Shown here: piece after piece, positions 1-8,663 of the stretch | Position numbering within the stretch: position 1 is the stretch's first letter | How the letters are laid out: each line of letters begins with the position of its first letter | Source of the DNA: Candidatus Desulfosporosinus infrequens | Lineage (GTDB): Bacteria; Bacillota; Desulfitobacteriia; Desulfitobacteriales; Desulfitobacteriaceae | Reading direction: 5' to 3' | DNA length: 51,677 nucleotides | Assembly: GCA_900290375.1 (NCBI GenBank) | Contig: OMOF01000823.1 | Span: 1-51,677 of the forward strand | Notes under the pieces: generated by a model | What the model saw: the letters and a program-made list of their open reading frames with translations, nothing else | Told to the model about the DNA's origin: nothing | The model's database searches: none | Position numbers and translations under genes: made by a program

Positions 1-2
1 CT

Positions 3-1175
3 GGACCAGTATGGTGGGGTTGGTTATTTATGGTGGTCGGCGCTTTATCTGCTACCGTCGGGATACTCTCAGCATCGGTGCAGTCGGATCTTAAGAAATT
101 GCTCGCTTATTCTACTATAGAAAATGTGGGCATTCTTGGTATGGCTTTAGGTAGTGCTTTTCTGGCCAGGTCTTGGAAAAATGATGTGGCCATGGATTTA
201 GCGCTCATTGCTTTCTTTTGGCATACGTTGCAACATATGCTCTTCAAATCGTTACTTTTTATGGGTGCTGGGAACATAATCCAGGCGACGCATACACGAA
301 ATCTCGAGCGGTTGGGCGGATTGCTCAAACGAATGCCGAAGACGGGTCTTGGAGCGCTGATTGGAATAATAGGCATTACTGCCTTACCTCCTTTAGGTGG
401 ATTTTGGGGAGAATTGATACTATTTCAATCTCTCTGGGTGAACACCTCGAATCTTCTCAATGGTTGGAGTAAAGTCCTATTACCCATGTTTATTGGAATT
501 CTTGCTTTGGTGGGAGGATTATCTATGGCCACATTTGTCAAGTGGTTTGGAATTTCCTTCCTCGGACAAGCTCGGTCTCCAGTAGCAGAAAAGGCTAAAG
601 AAGTAGTCCCTGTTCAATATATAACTCCATTAATAGTTGGCGGGTTAGCATTTTTAAGTGTCCTTTGGCCCTCAGCGACATTAGCCTTAATTAATTTGCC
701 TCTTACAGTTTTGAGAAACGGTGAAGCTCCAGGGATCGAGTCGGTTCTAGGGAACTCAATCCACATGGCTTCAATTTATCTGATTATCTTTGGTTTAATT
801 GCAGTGGCTGTTGTGATTCTAAGCAAACAAGGAAGGCGGAGAGTGACGGCAACTTGGAATTGTGGTGGGCCCTTAACTCAAAGTATGCAATATACCGCTG
901 GCGGATTAACAAATCCCATTCGAGTCCTTTTTGCTAAAGTATTGGGTTCGCGCCGGCACGTAGAAGTGGATTTTGCTGAAACGCGTTACAGTCTGCGTTC
1001 TCTAACGTACGAAGGAAGAATCAAAGAAGTTTTTGAGGATATCTTCTATCGACCTTTAATTCACGGGTTGCTTTGGCTAGCGTCCCAAATCCGAAAACTG
1101 CAAGAGGGGAGTATCCATCTATATCTAGGCTATCTATTAATCACAGTAATCGTCGTTTTAATTCTAGGACGTTAG
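3..1175 (+). CDS. hyfB: Hydrogenase-4 subunit B (HyfB-like), 5' partial
   Basis: Membrane subunit of a group 4 [NiFe] hydrogenase, homologous to the antiporter-like complex I subunits NuoL/M/N, which are thought to couple electron transfer to ion movement. The reading frame is open to the window edge, so the ATG at 30 is probably internal and the N-terminal half is missing. The antiporter signature DLKKLLAYSTIENVGIL lies near residue 30. At least six hydrophobic segments follow, and the C-terminus carries WNCGG and YTAGGLTNPIRVLF, which I associate with HyfB. It is followed after 11 bases by hyfC. Family assignment is firm; whether the enzyme pumps ions is unknown. Confidence 0.88.
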   Translation, partial: GPVWWGWLFMVVGALSATVGILSASVQSDLKKLLAYSTIENVGILGMALGSAFLARSWKNDVAMDLALIAFFWHTLQHMLFKSLLFMGAGNIIQATHTRNLERLGGLLKRMPKTGLGALIGIIGITALPPLGGFWGELILFQSLWVNTSNLLNGWSKVLLPMFIGILALVGGLSMATFVKWFGISFLGQARSPVAEKAKEVVPVQYITPLIVGGLAFLSVLWPSATLALINLPLTVLRNGEAPGIESVLGNSIHMASIYLIIFGLIAVAVVILSKQGRRRVTATWNCGGPLTQSMQYTAGGLTNPIRVLFAKVLGSRRHVEVDFAETRYSLRSLTYEGRIKEVFEDIFYRPLIHGLLWLASQIRKLQEGSIHLYLGYLLITVIVVLILGR

Positions 1176-1186
1176 GAGGAGAAGAG

Positions 1187-2155
1187 ATGGATGAACTATT
1201 AATAATGTTAACCCGTCTGCTGATGGGACTTGGACATTTGGCTCTGATTTTAGTAGCAGCTCCGCTTCTTCAAGGATTCATTAAAAAAAGCAAAGCGTTC
1301 TGGCAGATGCGACAAGGCCCTTCAGTGCTACAACCCTACAGAGATTTAAGGAAATTGCTGCAAAAAGAGGAACTGATCTCGGAACATGCCTCCTGGATTT
1401 TTCTTCTGACGCCGCGGATCGCCCTAGCAGGCACCTTAATGGCTGGGCTCGTTATTCCCAATGCTTGGGGCTGGGCGCCGTTGAACGGTTGGGGTGACCT
1501 ATTTTTATTCGGAGCCAGTCTTGGTTTAGTGCGCTTGTTTCTAACCCTTGCGGGTTTAGAAGGGGCCGGAACGTTTGGAGGTATGGGCTCGAGTAGAGAA
1601 CTTTTTGTAGGATTATTAACTGAACCTGCCTTGCTTCTTGGACTCATCGTGTTAGCGTTTATCACTGAGACGACCTCTCTGCAAGGGATTACGTCAGCCC
1701 TAGTCGGTGTATCGCCCATTTTTGCCCCTCGGTTATTGGTCCTATTGGCTTTGGGGATCGTTAGTATCGCGGAGATGGGACGAATTCCGGTGGATAATCC
1801 GGATACTCATTTGGAATTAACCATGATTCATGAAGGGATGTTGTTGGAGTATTCAGGGACTTCACTTGCTCTTCTTAGTTTCTCTGAACAGATTAAACAA
1901 CTTTTATTGCTTTGTTTGTTGGCTCAAATCGTTTGGCCAAGCGGGCTGATCTCCGGGAGTATCGGGTTAGTAGGATTACTTTGGGCTTTAGGTTTCGCTG
2001 GAATAAAAGTTGCCGTTTTGGGGTTCTTTTTTGCCACAGTGGAAAGTCTCTTTGTTAAGAGGCGACTTTTCTTGCTTCCAGGTTACCTGGCAACAAGCAC
2101 TGCCACGGCCATTTTGGCCTTAGTGTCACTTTGGTTTATAAGGGGGCAGATTTAA
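1187..2155 (+). CDS. hyfC: Hydrogenase-4 subunit C (HyfC/HycD, NuoH-like)
   Basis: Membrane anchor of the hydrogenase, homologous to NuoH of complex I, which joins the peripheral catalytic arm to the membrane arm. The protein has 322 residues and about eight hydrophobic segments. The NuoH/HycD-type stretches PYRDLRKLLQKEE (after helix 1) and AEMGRIPVDNPDTHLELTMI (centre) are present; the latter holds the acidic residues that face the quinone or ion channel in this family. I place the start at the ATG at 1187 because GGAGGAG lies just upstream; the frame also extends 5' into hyfB. The stop abuts the GTG start of hyfE, so the genes are translationally coupled. Confidence 0.9.
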   Translation: MDELLIMLTRLLMGLGHLALILVAAPLLQGFIKKSKAFWQMRQGPSVLQPYRDLRKLLQKEELISEHASWIFLLTPRIALAGTLMAGLVIPNAWGWAPLNGWGDLFLFGASLGLVRLFLTLAGLEGAGTFGGMGSSRELFVGLLTEPALLLGLIVLAFITETTSLQGITSALVGVSPIFAPRLLVLLALGIVSIAEMGRIPVDNPDTHLELTMIHEGMLLEYSGTSLALLSFSEQIKQLLLLCLLAQIVWPSGLISGSIGLVGLLWALGFAGIKVAVLGFFFATVESLFVKRRLFLLPGYLATSTATAILALVSLWFIRGQI

Positions 2156-2809
2156 GTGGGCATTTCTGAAAATGAGCTCAACCTATTATTATTTGTGCTT
2201 TTGACGAGCGGACTAAGCATTGTCTATAGCACACGGGTGAAAAAAGCCCTGATTTGGTGGACCTTACAAACCTTCGCTGTTTCTATACTTATTTTAGTTC
2301 AAGGTATTTATAGCCACGAATTATCGGTCATCATAGTTGGTGTATTATTGTTAGTCGGCAAGGCTGGAATCATCCCCGTGCTTTTAGGACGTGTTTTGCA
2401 AGAATCAAAGACAGAGTGGGTGGGCGAAATCTACTTAAAGCGCACTTCCTCGGTAGTGGTTGCAGGAGCCTTAACCCTCCTAGCTTATGAAGTGACAAAG
2501 CCCTTGATGGCACTGCCGCAGCCAGGTTTTCGTAACGGTTTAGCCGTCGGCTTAGCACTGATTTTCTATGGTCTACTGCTTATGATGATCCGTAAAGTCG
2601 CGATAGTACAAGTTCTGGGAATCTTGCTAATCGATAATGGAATTTTCCTCGCTGGATTTTTCTTAACCCAAGGTATGCCTTTGTTAGTGGAAATGGGCAG
2701 TATGTTCGATATTTTAGTTGGGATTGTCATCATAGTGATTTTGTCTAAACAAATGCTAGAAAATTATGATTCACTGAATGTTGATCACATGAGATCACTG
2801 AAAGGATAG
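2156..2809 (+). CDS. hyfE: Hydrogenase-4 subunit E (HyfE, NuoK-like)
   Basis: Membrane subunit of 217 residues with about six predicted helices; the family is related to NuoK/MrpC-type small subunits. The central KAGIIPVLLGRVLQ and the C-terminal MGSMFDILVGIVII segments fit HyfE. It starts at a GTG directly after the hyfC stop with no gap, and hyfF begins six bases after its stop. Position between HyfC and HyfF matches the canonical hyf order (HyfD is absent here). The assignment rests on context plus hydrophobic pattern, so it is less certain than that of its neighbours. Confidence 0.8.
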   Translation: MGISENELNLLLFVLLTSGLSIVYSTRVKKALIWWTLQTFAVSILILVQGIYSHELSVIIVGVLLLVGKAGIIPVLLGRVLQESKTEWVGEIYLKRTSSVVVAGALTLLAYEVTKPLMALPQPGFRNGLAVGLALIFYGLLLMMIRKVAIVQVLGILLIDNGIFLAGFFLTQGMPLLVEMGSMFDILVGIVIIVILSKQMLENYDSLNVDHMRSLKG

Positions 2810-2815
2810 TATGCG

Positions 2816-4270
2816 ATGTTTATTGGAGTGGCTGTAATCGCGGCGGTGGGAATGCTGGTTTCGGCAAAGGACACCTACTTAAAACTATTAAACAGTGTAG
2901 CCCTAGTCTTGCTAACCTTGAGTGGAGGATGGACGGTAAGACAAACGTTCTTGCAAGGGTCTTATGCGTCTTGGTCAGGCATCTTATATTGGGATGCCCT
3001 GAGTGCTTTGCTGCTTGGCGTCATTATTATTATAGCTGTTTACGTTATTTTATTTTCGTTTGGATATATGGAAGAAGAAGTCCGTGAGAAGAAACTGCCG
3101 CGAACGAGGTTGAAGTGGTACTATTTCTGGATATGGACCTTTATCGCAACGATGCTTCTGGTTGTAAGTACACCAAATCTAGGAGTTATGTGGGTGGGAA
3201 TTGAGGGGACAACTTTAGCCACTACTCTCTTGGTGGGCTTTTATCGGAACAAGCAGGCAGTTGAAGCCGCTTGGAAATATGTGATCTTGTGTACGGTAGG
3301 GATTAGCTTTGCTTTGTTGGGAACAATGTTGCTTTTCGCGGCTGCTGCACCGCTTTTGGGTCAGAGCCTAAGCGCGTTGGATTGGCGAATGCTCCCCAAA
3401 GTAGCGAGTCAGTTAGACCAAAATTTAGTGCGGCTCGGTGTTTTGTTCGCGGTCGTTGGCTTTGCGGCAAAGGTCGGTTTTGCTCCTATTCATGCTTGGT
3501 TGCCTGATGCCCATAGTCAGGCCCCATCGCCGGTCAGTGCCTTGTTATCTGCTGTATTACTTAACTGCGCGCTCTATGCTATTCTGCGTTGGTACAGTTT
3601 GGCTCGTCTGACCACTTTGGGTCCGCATTTCGTAGGGACGATACTTATGTGTTTCGGATTTTTATCGTTGGCACTTATGGCAGGGTTTATCTTATTGCAA
3701 AAAGATATTAAACGTTTATTGGCCTATTCGAGTGTTGAACACATGGGAATTTTAGCCATAGGTTTTGGGTTGGGCACTAAAGAAGCTGTCTGGGGGGCAT
3801 CGTTGCATCTCTTGCTTCATGGCCTAACCAAGGCTAATCTATTTGTTATTATTGGGAGTTTGGTACAAAAGACAGGAACAAGACAAATTTCTAGGATTCG
3901 TGGGGTCTTTAAAATCTGGCCTTTTACCGGGATAATCATGGTTTTTGGCTTATTGGGCATTACTGGAACACCACCGTTTGGAACGTTTCGCTCAGAACTG
4001 AGCATTTTATCGGGTTTGTATAAAACAGGGCATTCGCTACTGGGTTTTTTAACCATTCTGTTCCTAACAGTGATCTTTGCAGGGTTTCTCTATCATTTTC
4101 TCCAGATGCTTTATGGGAAGCCAAGCGGGCGGTACCAGCCTGGAGAGAGTGTAAGCACGTTGATCCTTTCGATCCCCCTTTTGGTAGTTCTTTTCTTAGG
4201 CTTGTTCATTCCCCAAAGTTTGAATCAGGCGCTAAATCAGGTTGTCAAAGTTATATTGGGAGGAGTATAG
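2816..4270 (+). CDS. hyfF: Hydrogenase-4 subunit F (HyfF, NuoN/NuoM-like)
   Basis: Second antiporter-like membrane subunit (484 residues, about 13-14 hydrophobic segments). Family hallmarks are visible: the conserved glutamate region WVGIEGTTLATTLLVGFY near residue 130, the broken-helix lysine region VGFAAKVGFAPIHAWLPDAH near 220, and KDIKRLLAYSSVEHMGILAIG near 300. These carry the acidic and lysine residues thought to relay protons in complex I homologues. The ATG at 2816 is close behind the hyfE stop, and the next gene follows after one base. Together with the partial HyfB it gives the complex at least two antiporter-like modules. Confidence 0.9.
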   Translation: MFIGVAVIAAVGMLVSAKDTYLKLLNSVALVLLTLSGGWTVRQTFLQGSYASWSGILYWDALSALLLGVIIIIAVYVILFSFGYMEEEVREKKLPRTRLKWYYFWIWTFIATMLLVVSTPNLGVMWVGIEGTTLATTLLVGFYRNKQAVEAAWKYVILCTVGISFALLGTMLLFAAAAPLLGQSLSALDWRMLPKVASQLDQNLVRLGVLFAVVGFAAKVGFAPIHAWLPDAHSQAPSPVSALLSAVLLNCALYAILRWYSLARLTTLGPHFVGTILMCFGFLSLALMAGFILLQKDIKRLLAYSSVEHMGILAIGFGLGTKEAVWGASLHLLLHGLTKANLFVIIGSLVQKTGTRQISRIRGVFKIWPFTGIIMVFGLLGITGTPPFGTFRSELSILSGLYKTGHSLLGFLTILFLTVIFAGFLYHFLQMLYGKPSGRYQPGESVSTLILSIPLLVVLFLGLFIPQSLNQALNQVVKVILGGV

Positions 4271-4271
4271 G

Positions 4272-5870
4272 ATGCTAGGCTTACAGGAGTATCTACAGAG
4301 TTATTATAGTAATCCAGCTGTTAAGATTGAACAGTGGGAGAAACACGAGGGCTTAGTTGAGGTGCCCCCTCATGATCTTCCGGGAATCTTAGCATATTGT
4401 ATAGCAATGAGGCCGCATCCAATCTGGTTAACTCATGTTGTCAATGATGAGCGCCAATTGGGAAATGGATTTTGTGTTTACTTAGTGCTTCATTTTCCAG
4501 GCAAAGATTTTTCGCTTACTCTAGTCGCTAAAGGAATCAAATCTGAATTTCCATCGCTAGCTTTAATCTTTCCGGCCCTGAACTGGTCAGAGAGAGAAGC
4601 GCAAGACCTTTTCGGGCTACAGGCAGACGGACATCCTGATCCGCGCTCTTTGGTCTTACATCCAGGTTGGCCGAAAGGATTCCATCCCTTGCGTAAGGAT
4701 TACAAAACTGGGAAGGAAAGCAAGGACTTTAAACGGGCACCTTTAGTGTTTCCGGAAATGCATGGAGACGGGATCTTTCAGGTTCCGGTTGGTCCAATTC
4801 ATGCAGGAATCATTGAACCTGGGCATTTTCGTTTTTACGCTATCGGGGAACCCGTTCTGCATTTAGAAGCCCAGCTCTTTTATACTCACAAAGGAATAGA
4901 GAAACTCATTGAAGGAAGAAGCATCGAAGATGGTTTACGCATCATTGAACGAGTTTGTGGCGTATGCACTGTAAGTCATGCTCTTGCTTATTGTGAGGCT
5001 AGTGAGAAGCTCGCAAATTTTGAAATTTCCCGTTCGGTCTTATTATGGAGAACGATCCTCGCGGAATTAGAACGAGTTTACAATCATGTGGGAGATATCG
5101 GAAACATGTGTGCTGGAGTTGGATTTGCATTAGGCAATGCCAATGGTTCACAATGTAAAGAAGAACTTCAAAGACTAAATTTGGAATTCTTCGGCCATCG
5201 TTTTTTGCGGGGTATAGTCGTTCCAGGGGGAATGAAGTCAATCCCCGGACCAACGGAAAGTCAAACCATTCGGAGTCGATTACAAGAACTGTCTGACGAC
5301 TTTGAAAAATGGATACCCTTACTCATCAGACATGACGGCTTCAGACAGAGGGCGGTTACGACTGGAGTATTAAAGCCGGAAAGTGCTGTTGATTTGGGAG
5401 TGACAGGACCAGCTGCGCGAGCATCAGGTTTACCTTATGACTGGCGAGAACTCCATGCCCACCTTCTCTATCCCGAACTGAAGGTTAAAGCAATGATCGA
5501 ACATAAGGGAGATTGTTGGTCTCGCCTAATGGTACGGGTTAAGGAAACCAGAGAGAGTTTCCGATTCCTTCATATTTTACTGAGTGAAGGAATGAAGAAA
5601 TCAGAGCATAGGCCGGAAATTCAAAAATCTTTTTCTGAACATAGAATGCAACCTTGGCAACCGGCCTGGGGATGTGTTGAGTCCCCGCGAGGTACAGATG
5701 TTATTTGGCTCATGTTGGATGACGAGAGTAAAATCTATCGCTGCCGAGTTCGCTCAGCCAGCTATGCCAACTGGCCTGCCGTACCGCTCACTGTACCAGG
5801 CAATATCGTGCCAGACTTTCCGCTCATCAATAAAAGTTTTGAGTTGTGTTATAGTTGTTGTGACCGCTAA
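4272..5870 (+). CDS. hyfG: Hydrogenase-4 large (catalytic) subunit HyfG, NuoC-NuoD fusion
   Basis: Catalytic [NiFe] subunit of a group 4 hydrogenase, 532 residues. Residues 1-145 form a NuoC-like 30 kDa domain (WSEREAQDLFGL). The rest is the large-subunit domain with the N-terminal nickel motif RVCGVCTVSH (C229, C232) and a C-terminal CYSC pair (C526, C529). The start is the ATG at 4272 behind GGGAGG; an upstream in-frame TTG at 4242 lies inside hyfF. Two oddities: the usual DPCxxC is ELCYSC, and the protein ends at the arginine three residues after the last cysteine, so there is no cleavable C-terminal extension. Both cysteine pairs are kept, so I call it a hydrogenase rather than a complex I subunit. 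Confidence 0.92.
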   Translation: MLGLQEYLQSYYSNPAVKIEQWEKHEGLVEVPPHDLPGILAYCIAMRPHPIWLTHVVNDERQLGNGFCVYLVLHFPGKDFSLTLVAKGIKSEFPSLALIFPALNWSEREAQDLFGLQADGHPDPRSLVLHPGWPKGFHPLRKDYKTGKESKDFKRAPLVFPEMHGDGIFQVPVGPIHAGIIEPGHFRFYAIGEPVLHLEAQLFYTHKGIEKLIEGRSIEDGLRIIERVCGVCTVSHALAYCEASEKLANFEISRSVLLWRTILAELERVYNHVGDIGNMCAGVGFALGNANGSQCKEELQRLNLEFFGHRFLRGIVVPGGMKSIPGPTESQTIRSRLQELSDDFEKWIPLLIRHDGFRQRAVTTGVLKPESAVDLGVTGPAARASGLPYDWRELHAHLLYPELKVKAMIEHKGDCWSRLMVRVKETRESFRFLHILLSEGMKKSEHRPEIQKSFSEHRMQPWQPAWGCVESPRGTDVIWLMLDDESKIYRCRVRSASYANWPAVPLTVPGNIVPDFPLINKSFELCYSCCDR

Positions 5871-5888
5871 CCGAAAAGGGGAGATAAC

Positions 5889-6380
5889 ATGTGGAGTTTG
5901 CTGCTCCGGAAGTTAAGTATGGGACGTCTCACACAGAAGGGCGGAAATTCGTTAAGATCGCACAAGTCGTCCAATTTGCCATCGAGTTTTAGAAAGTCCC
6001 TGCAGATTCGTCACCTTGACTGTGGTTCCTGTAATGGGTGCGATTGGGAACTTACTGCTTCAATTAATTCCATTTATGATCTTCAACATTTCGGAATTGA
6101 CTTCGTGGCTTCCCCTCGCCATGCAGATTTATTAGCGTGTACTGGGCCGGGTTCCACCCATTTATTGAATGCTGCCCGTGAAACCTATGAAGCAATGGCC
6201 AAACCAAAATGGGTTATGGCGGTGGGGGATTGTGCGATTGATGGTGGGGTATTTAAGGGAGCATATGCGAGCGAAAGGGGCATCGGGAAAACTTTGCCCG
6301 TGGATATCAAGGTTCCGGGGTGCCCGCCTACGCCGGATGATGTGATCAAGGCTTTGCTGGAGTTTATGGGTAAGAAATAG
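5889..6380 (+). CDS. hyfI: Hydrogenase-4 small subunit HyfI (NuoB-like)
   Basis: Electron-transfer subunit that holds the [4Fe-4S] cluster next to the NiFe site (163 residues). The NuoB/HyfI pattern is complete: CNGC (C48, C51), GDCAIDGG (C115) and PGCPPTPDD (C145). Extra cysteines C45 and C84 are also present. It is the last gene of the operon, 18 bases after hyfG, with GGGGAGA before the ATG. No HyfH-type two-cluster ferredoxin lies between hyfE and hyfI, so the electron donor to this subunit must be encoded elsewhere, perhaps upstream of the window. Confidence 0.9.
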   Translation: MWSLLLRKLSMGRLTQKGGNSLRSHKSSNLPSSFRKSLQIRHLDCGSCNGCDWELTASINSIYDLQHFGIDFVASPRHADLLACTGPGSTHLLNAARETYEAMAKPKWVMAVGDCAIDGGVFKGAYASERGIGKTLPVDIKVPGCPPTPDDVIKALLEFMGKK

Positions 6381-6409
6381 ACTGCTCGGGGAGCGGAATT
6401 TGAGGTCTA

Positions 6410-6445
6410 AACAACCAAAAGAGCCTTAGGGCTCTTTTGGTTGTT
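6410..6445. terminator. Terminator between convergent hyfI and the sigma-54 regulator
   Basis: Perfect 16-bp inverted repeat (arms 6410-6425 and 6430-6445) with a four-base loop. Internal A4/T4 runs on the outer arms let it work in both directions, as expected between two convergent genes. Confidence 0.85.
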
Positions 6446-6496
6446 AGACGCTTATTAATAACTTCCAGGGAAGAACTACGAAACAGAAGAAACGTG

Positions 6497-8371
6497 TTAT
6501 AGCTTAATATCCAGATCCTTTATCTTGCGGTAAAGTGTATTTCGTCCAATGCCCAGAAGTTTTGCGGCTGGAGCAATTTTTCCTTTGGTTTGAGTGAGTG
6601 CATAGAGGATTGCATGTTTGGTCTGTTGATTCAGTAAAGGTTCTGGTTCGGTTTCGGTTTTTAAAATGGGCTGTCGAAATTCATCTGGTAAGTCTGAAAT
6701 GGTAATAACTGGGCCTTCTGCTAAAGCCACCATGCTCTCAATACAATTCTCAAGCTCTCGAACATTACCAGGCCAAGGTTGAGCTAATAAATAAGCATAA
6801 ACTTCTGGCTGGATTCCTAAGATGGGACTGCCAAAAGCTGTACATGCTTTGCGAATAAAGTAGGGAACTAAATCTTGTATGTCTTCTGTACGTTCGCGTA
6901 GTGGTGGTAATTCTAAAGTGACGACTTTTAGACGATAATAGAGATCTAAGCGGAACTTATCAGTTGCCACAAGGCTTGAGAGGTCTTTGTGTGAGGCGGC
7001 AAGGATCCTGACATCAATTTTAACAGCTTTGGTATCGCCGACTCGAGAGACTTCCTTTTCTTGTAGTACTCGAAGGAGCGCGACTTGAACATTTAGTGGC
7101 ATATCACCAATTTCATCGAGGAAAATGGTTCCTTTATTGGCCAATTCAAATTTTCCTGGTTTACCACCGCGGCGTGCTCCTGTGAAGGCGCCCTCTACAT
7201 AGCCAAATAACTCACTTTCAACCAAAGAAGATGATAGCGAGGCACAGTTCAAAGCAACAAATGGGCCTTCGTTCCGTGGGCTGAGTTGATGGATAGTCCG
7301 GGCAATAATTTCCTTACCAGTTCCGCTTTCACCGTGGATAAGTACTGACGAGTGAGTTAGGGCAACTTTCGCAGCACGTTCGAGAGTTCTTAGCGTAGCA
7401 GGGCTATGTCCAATCCATAAAGTACTAGTCATAAGGGTATCCTCCGTGACTTGATGAACTGTTCCTACGGCACCGAGCGACTGGCCGGTCTCGTTAATTA
7501 CGCGCGTTAAATGAGAGGAAATTGCTTTCCCAGTGTGATCTTTAATACGGAGATCTAGAGATTGACCACTTAACATCCATCCTTTTGGTGAACTAAAGAT
7601 ATCCCCCGCGGGCTGCCCAATGATGTCTTCTGTTTTGCGCCCTAGAAGTGCGGCACCAAGAGGGTTGATGTTAGTAATGGTGCCGTTATGATCAATGGCG
7701 AGGAAGCCTTGGTGTAAAAGTGAGGAAGCTAACTTGAATCCTTCCTGGTAAAACTTCAGTTGACTCTCCAACTCGAAAAGGCGTAAATTTTTCTCGATCA
7801 TACTTGCGCCCATCATCACAATACTTAAGATCCTTTGTCTGTCAGGACTGGCTTCTCCGCTGATATCTAAAACGCCCATCGGTGAACCAAGACTGTTCTG
7901 AATTGGGGCAGCCCAACATGCTAAAAAGTGATTATCTTGGACAAAATGTTCCCAGCCGAAGACAGATATAGGGGTATTTTCACGGAGGGAAGTTCCAATA
8001 GCATTGGTTCCGCGAGTTTCTTCACGCCAATCGGCTCCAGTACGTAAATTTACTTTTTGAGCTTTACTCATAAAAGGAGCGTCTCCAATGGCTTCGATGA
8101 TGTAACCATCGTTGTCACCTAATAAAACGGTATAATCCACGCTTCCAAGTAAGCTGAAGATGTATGGTAAAACAGGTTCCCCCGCTCGCAGCAGAGATTC
8201 CTGAGCATTTCGACGTTCGCTGAGAAGAGGGGGAGACAGATTGTCCATGTTAGCAACTAACGCGTGGTTTATTTGATAATCCAAGCTTCTCTGCCATGAA
8301 CGATAGATCGAAGGAGTTACTTCCGATTCCACGTTTTCTCCATTGATGAAACGCTTCCAATGGTTGCTCAT
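6497..8371 (-). CDS. Sigma-54-dependent activator, AcoR type (GAF-PAS-AAA+-Fis)
   Basis: Enhancer-binding activator of RNA polymerase carrying sigma-54, 624 residues. A GAF-like sensor covers roughly residues 65-200 and a PAS domain 215-300. The AAA+ domain has Walker A GESGTGKE near 347-354, the sigma-54 contact loop GAFTGA near 394-399 and Walker B IFLDEIGDM near 421. A Fis-type helix-turn-helix forms the C-terminus. The start is the ATG at 8371 preceded by GAGGAGAGGG; an in-frame ATG at 8398 lies upstream of that site. It lies beside genes with -24/-12 promoters (mop, adh) and has GGAACA-type palindromes in its own upstream region. I infer that it controls aldehyde/alcohol oxidation and itself. 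The inducer is unknown. Confidence 0.9.
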   Translation of the reverse strand: MSNHWKRFINGENVESEVTPSIYRSWQRSLDYQINHALVANMDNLSPPLLSERRNAQESLLRAGEPVLPYIFSLLGSVDYTVLLGDNDGYIIEAIGDAPFMSKAQKVNLRTGADWREETRGTNAIGTSLRENTPISVFGWEHFVQDNHFLACWAAPIQNSLGSPMGVLDISGEASPDRQRILSIVMMGASMIEKNLRLFELESQLKFYQEGFKLASSLLHQGFLAIDHNGTITNINPLGAALLGRKTEDIIGQPAGDIFSSPKGWMLSGQSLDLRIKDHTGKAISSHLTRVINETGQSLGAVGTVHQVTEDTLMTSTLWIGHSPATLRTLERAAKVALTHSSVLIHGESGTGKEIIARTIHQLSPRNEGPFVALNCASLSSSLVESELFGYVEGAFTGARRGGKPGKFELANKGTIFLDEIGDMPLNVQVALLRVLQEKEVSRVGDTKAVKIDVRILAASHKDLSSLVATDKFRLDLYYRLKVVTLELPPLRERTEDIQDLVPYFIRKACTAFGSPILGIQPEVYAYLLAQPWPGNVRELENCIESMVALAEGPVITISDLPDEFRQPILKTETEPEPLLNQQTKHAILYALTQTKGKIAPAAKLLGIGRNTLYRKIKDLDIKL

Positions 8372-8465
8372 ATAACTCTTCCCTCTCCTCTCGCGCATAG
8401 ATAATTGATTGTCCCATTCTTAACAAGAATATCATACCTATTTCAATCAAACAACTGTAAGAAGA

Positions 8466-8528
8466 GAACACTTTCAAAGTGTTCCAAAATGGAACAAAGT
8501 TAAAGACATAACGCTCGAAAAAGGAACA
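8466..8528. promoter_or_regulatory. Candidate operator/enhancer of the sigma-54 regulator
   Basis: Upstream of the regulator there is a perfect palindrome of two 9-base arms around one base (8466-8484). It overlaps a second palindrome, TGTTCC-N5-GGAACA (8480-8496), and a further GGAACA lies at 8523-8528. The 10-mer GGAACAAAGT (8491-8500) recurs unchanged upstream of the adh sigma-54 promoter (22966-22975). This suggests a binding site for the regulator and autoregulation; binding is inferred. Confidence 0.55.
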
Positions 8529-8581
8529 TTGGTTAGGCAAGATAGCAAAACTGTCCTGCCTAACAACTTTCGTAGACCTAT

Positions 8582-8639
8582 AATACCAATATAAAAAGCA
8601 CCTGCTCCAAATCGGGGAGGTGCTTTTTATATTGGTATT
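8582..8639. terminator. Terminator after the MoeA-like gene
   Basis: Perfect 22-bp inverted repeat (8582-8603 and 8618-8639) with a 14-base loop. It sits 25 bases past the stop of the minus-strand MoeA-like gene and separates it from the regulator gene. Confidence 0.85.
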
Positions 8640-8663
8640 GTTTATAGATTAGGTTAGAGTTGT

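Noticed and set aside
1336..1719. Minus-strand open frame of 127 codons inside hyfC
   Set aside because: It lies wholly opposite a clear membrane-protein gene, has no ribosome site and its composition reads as a shadow.
4242..4271. TTG start for HyfG inside hyfF
   Set aside because: The ATG at 4272 has GGGAGG directly upstream and the earlier TTG has none.
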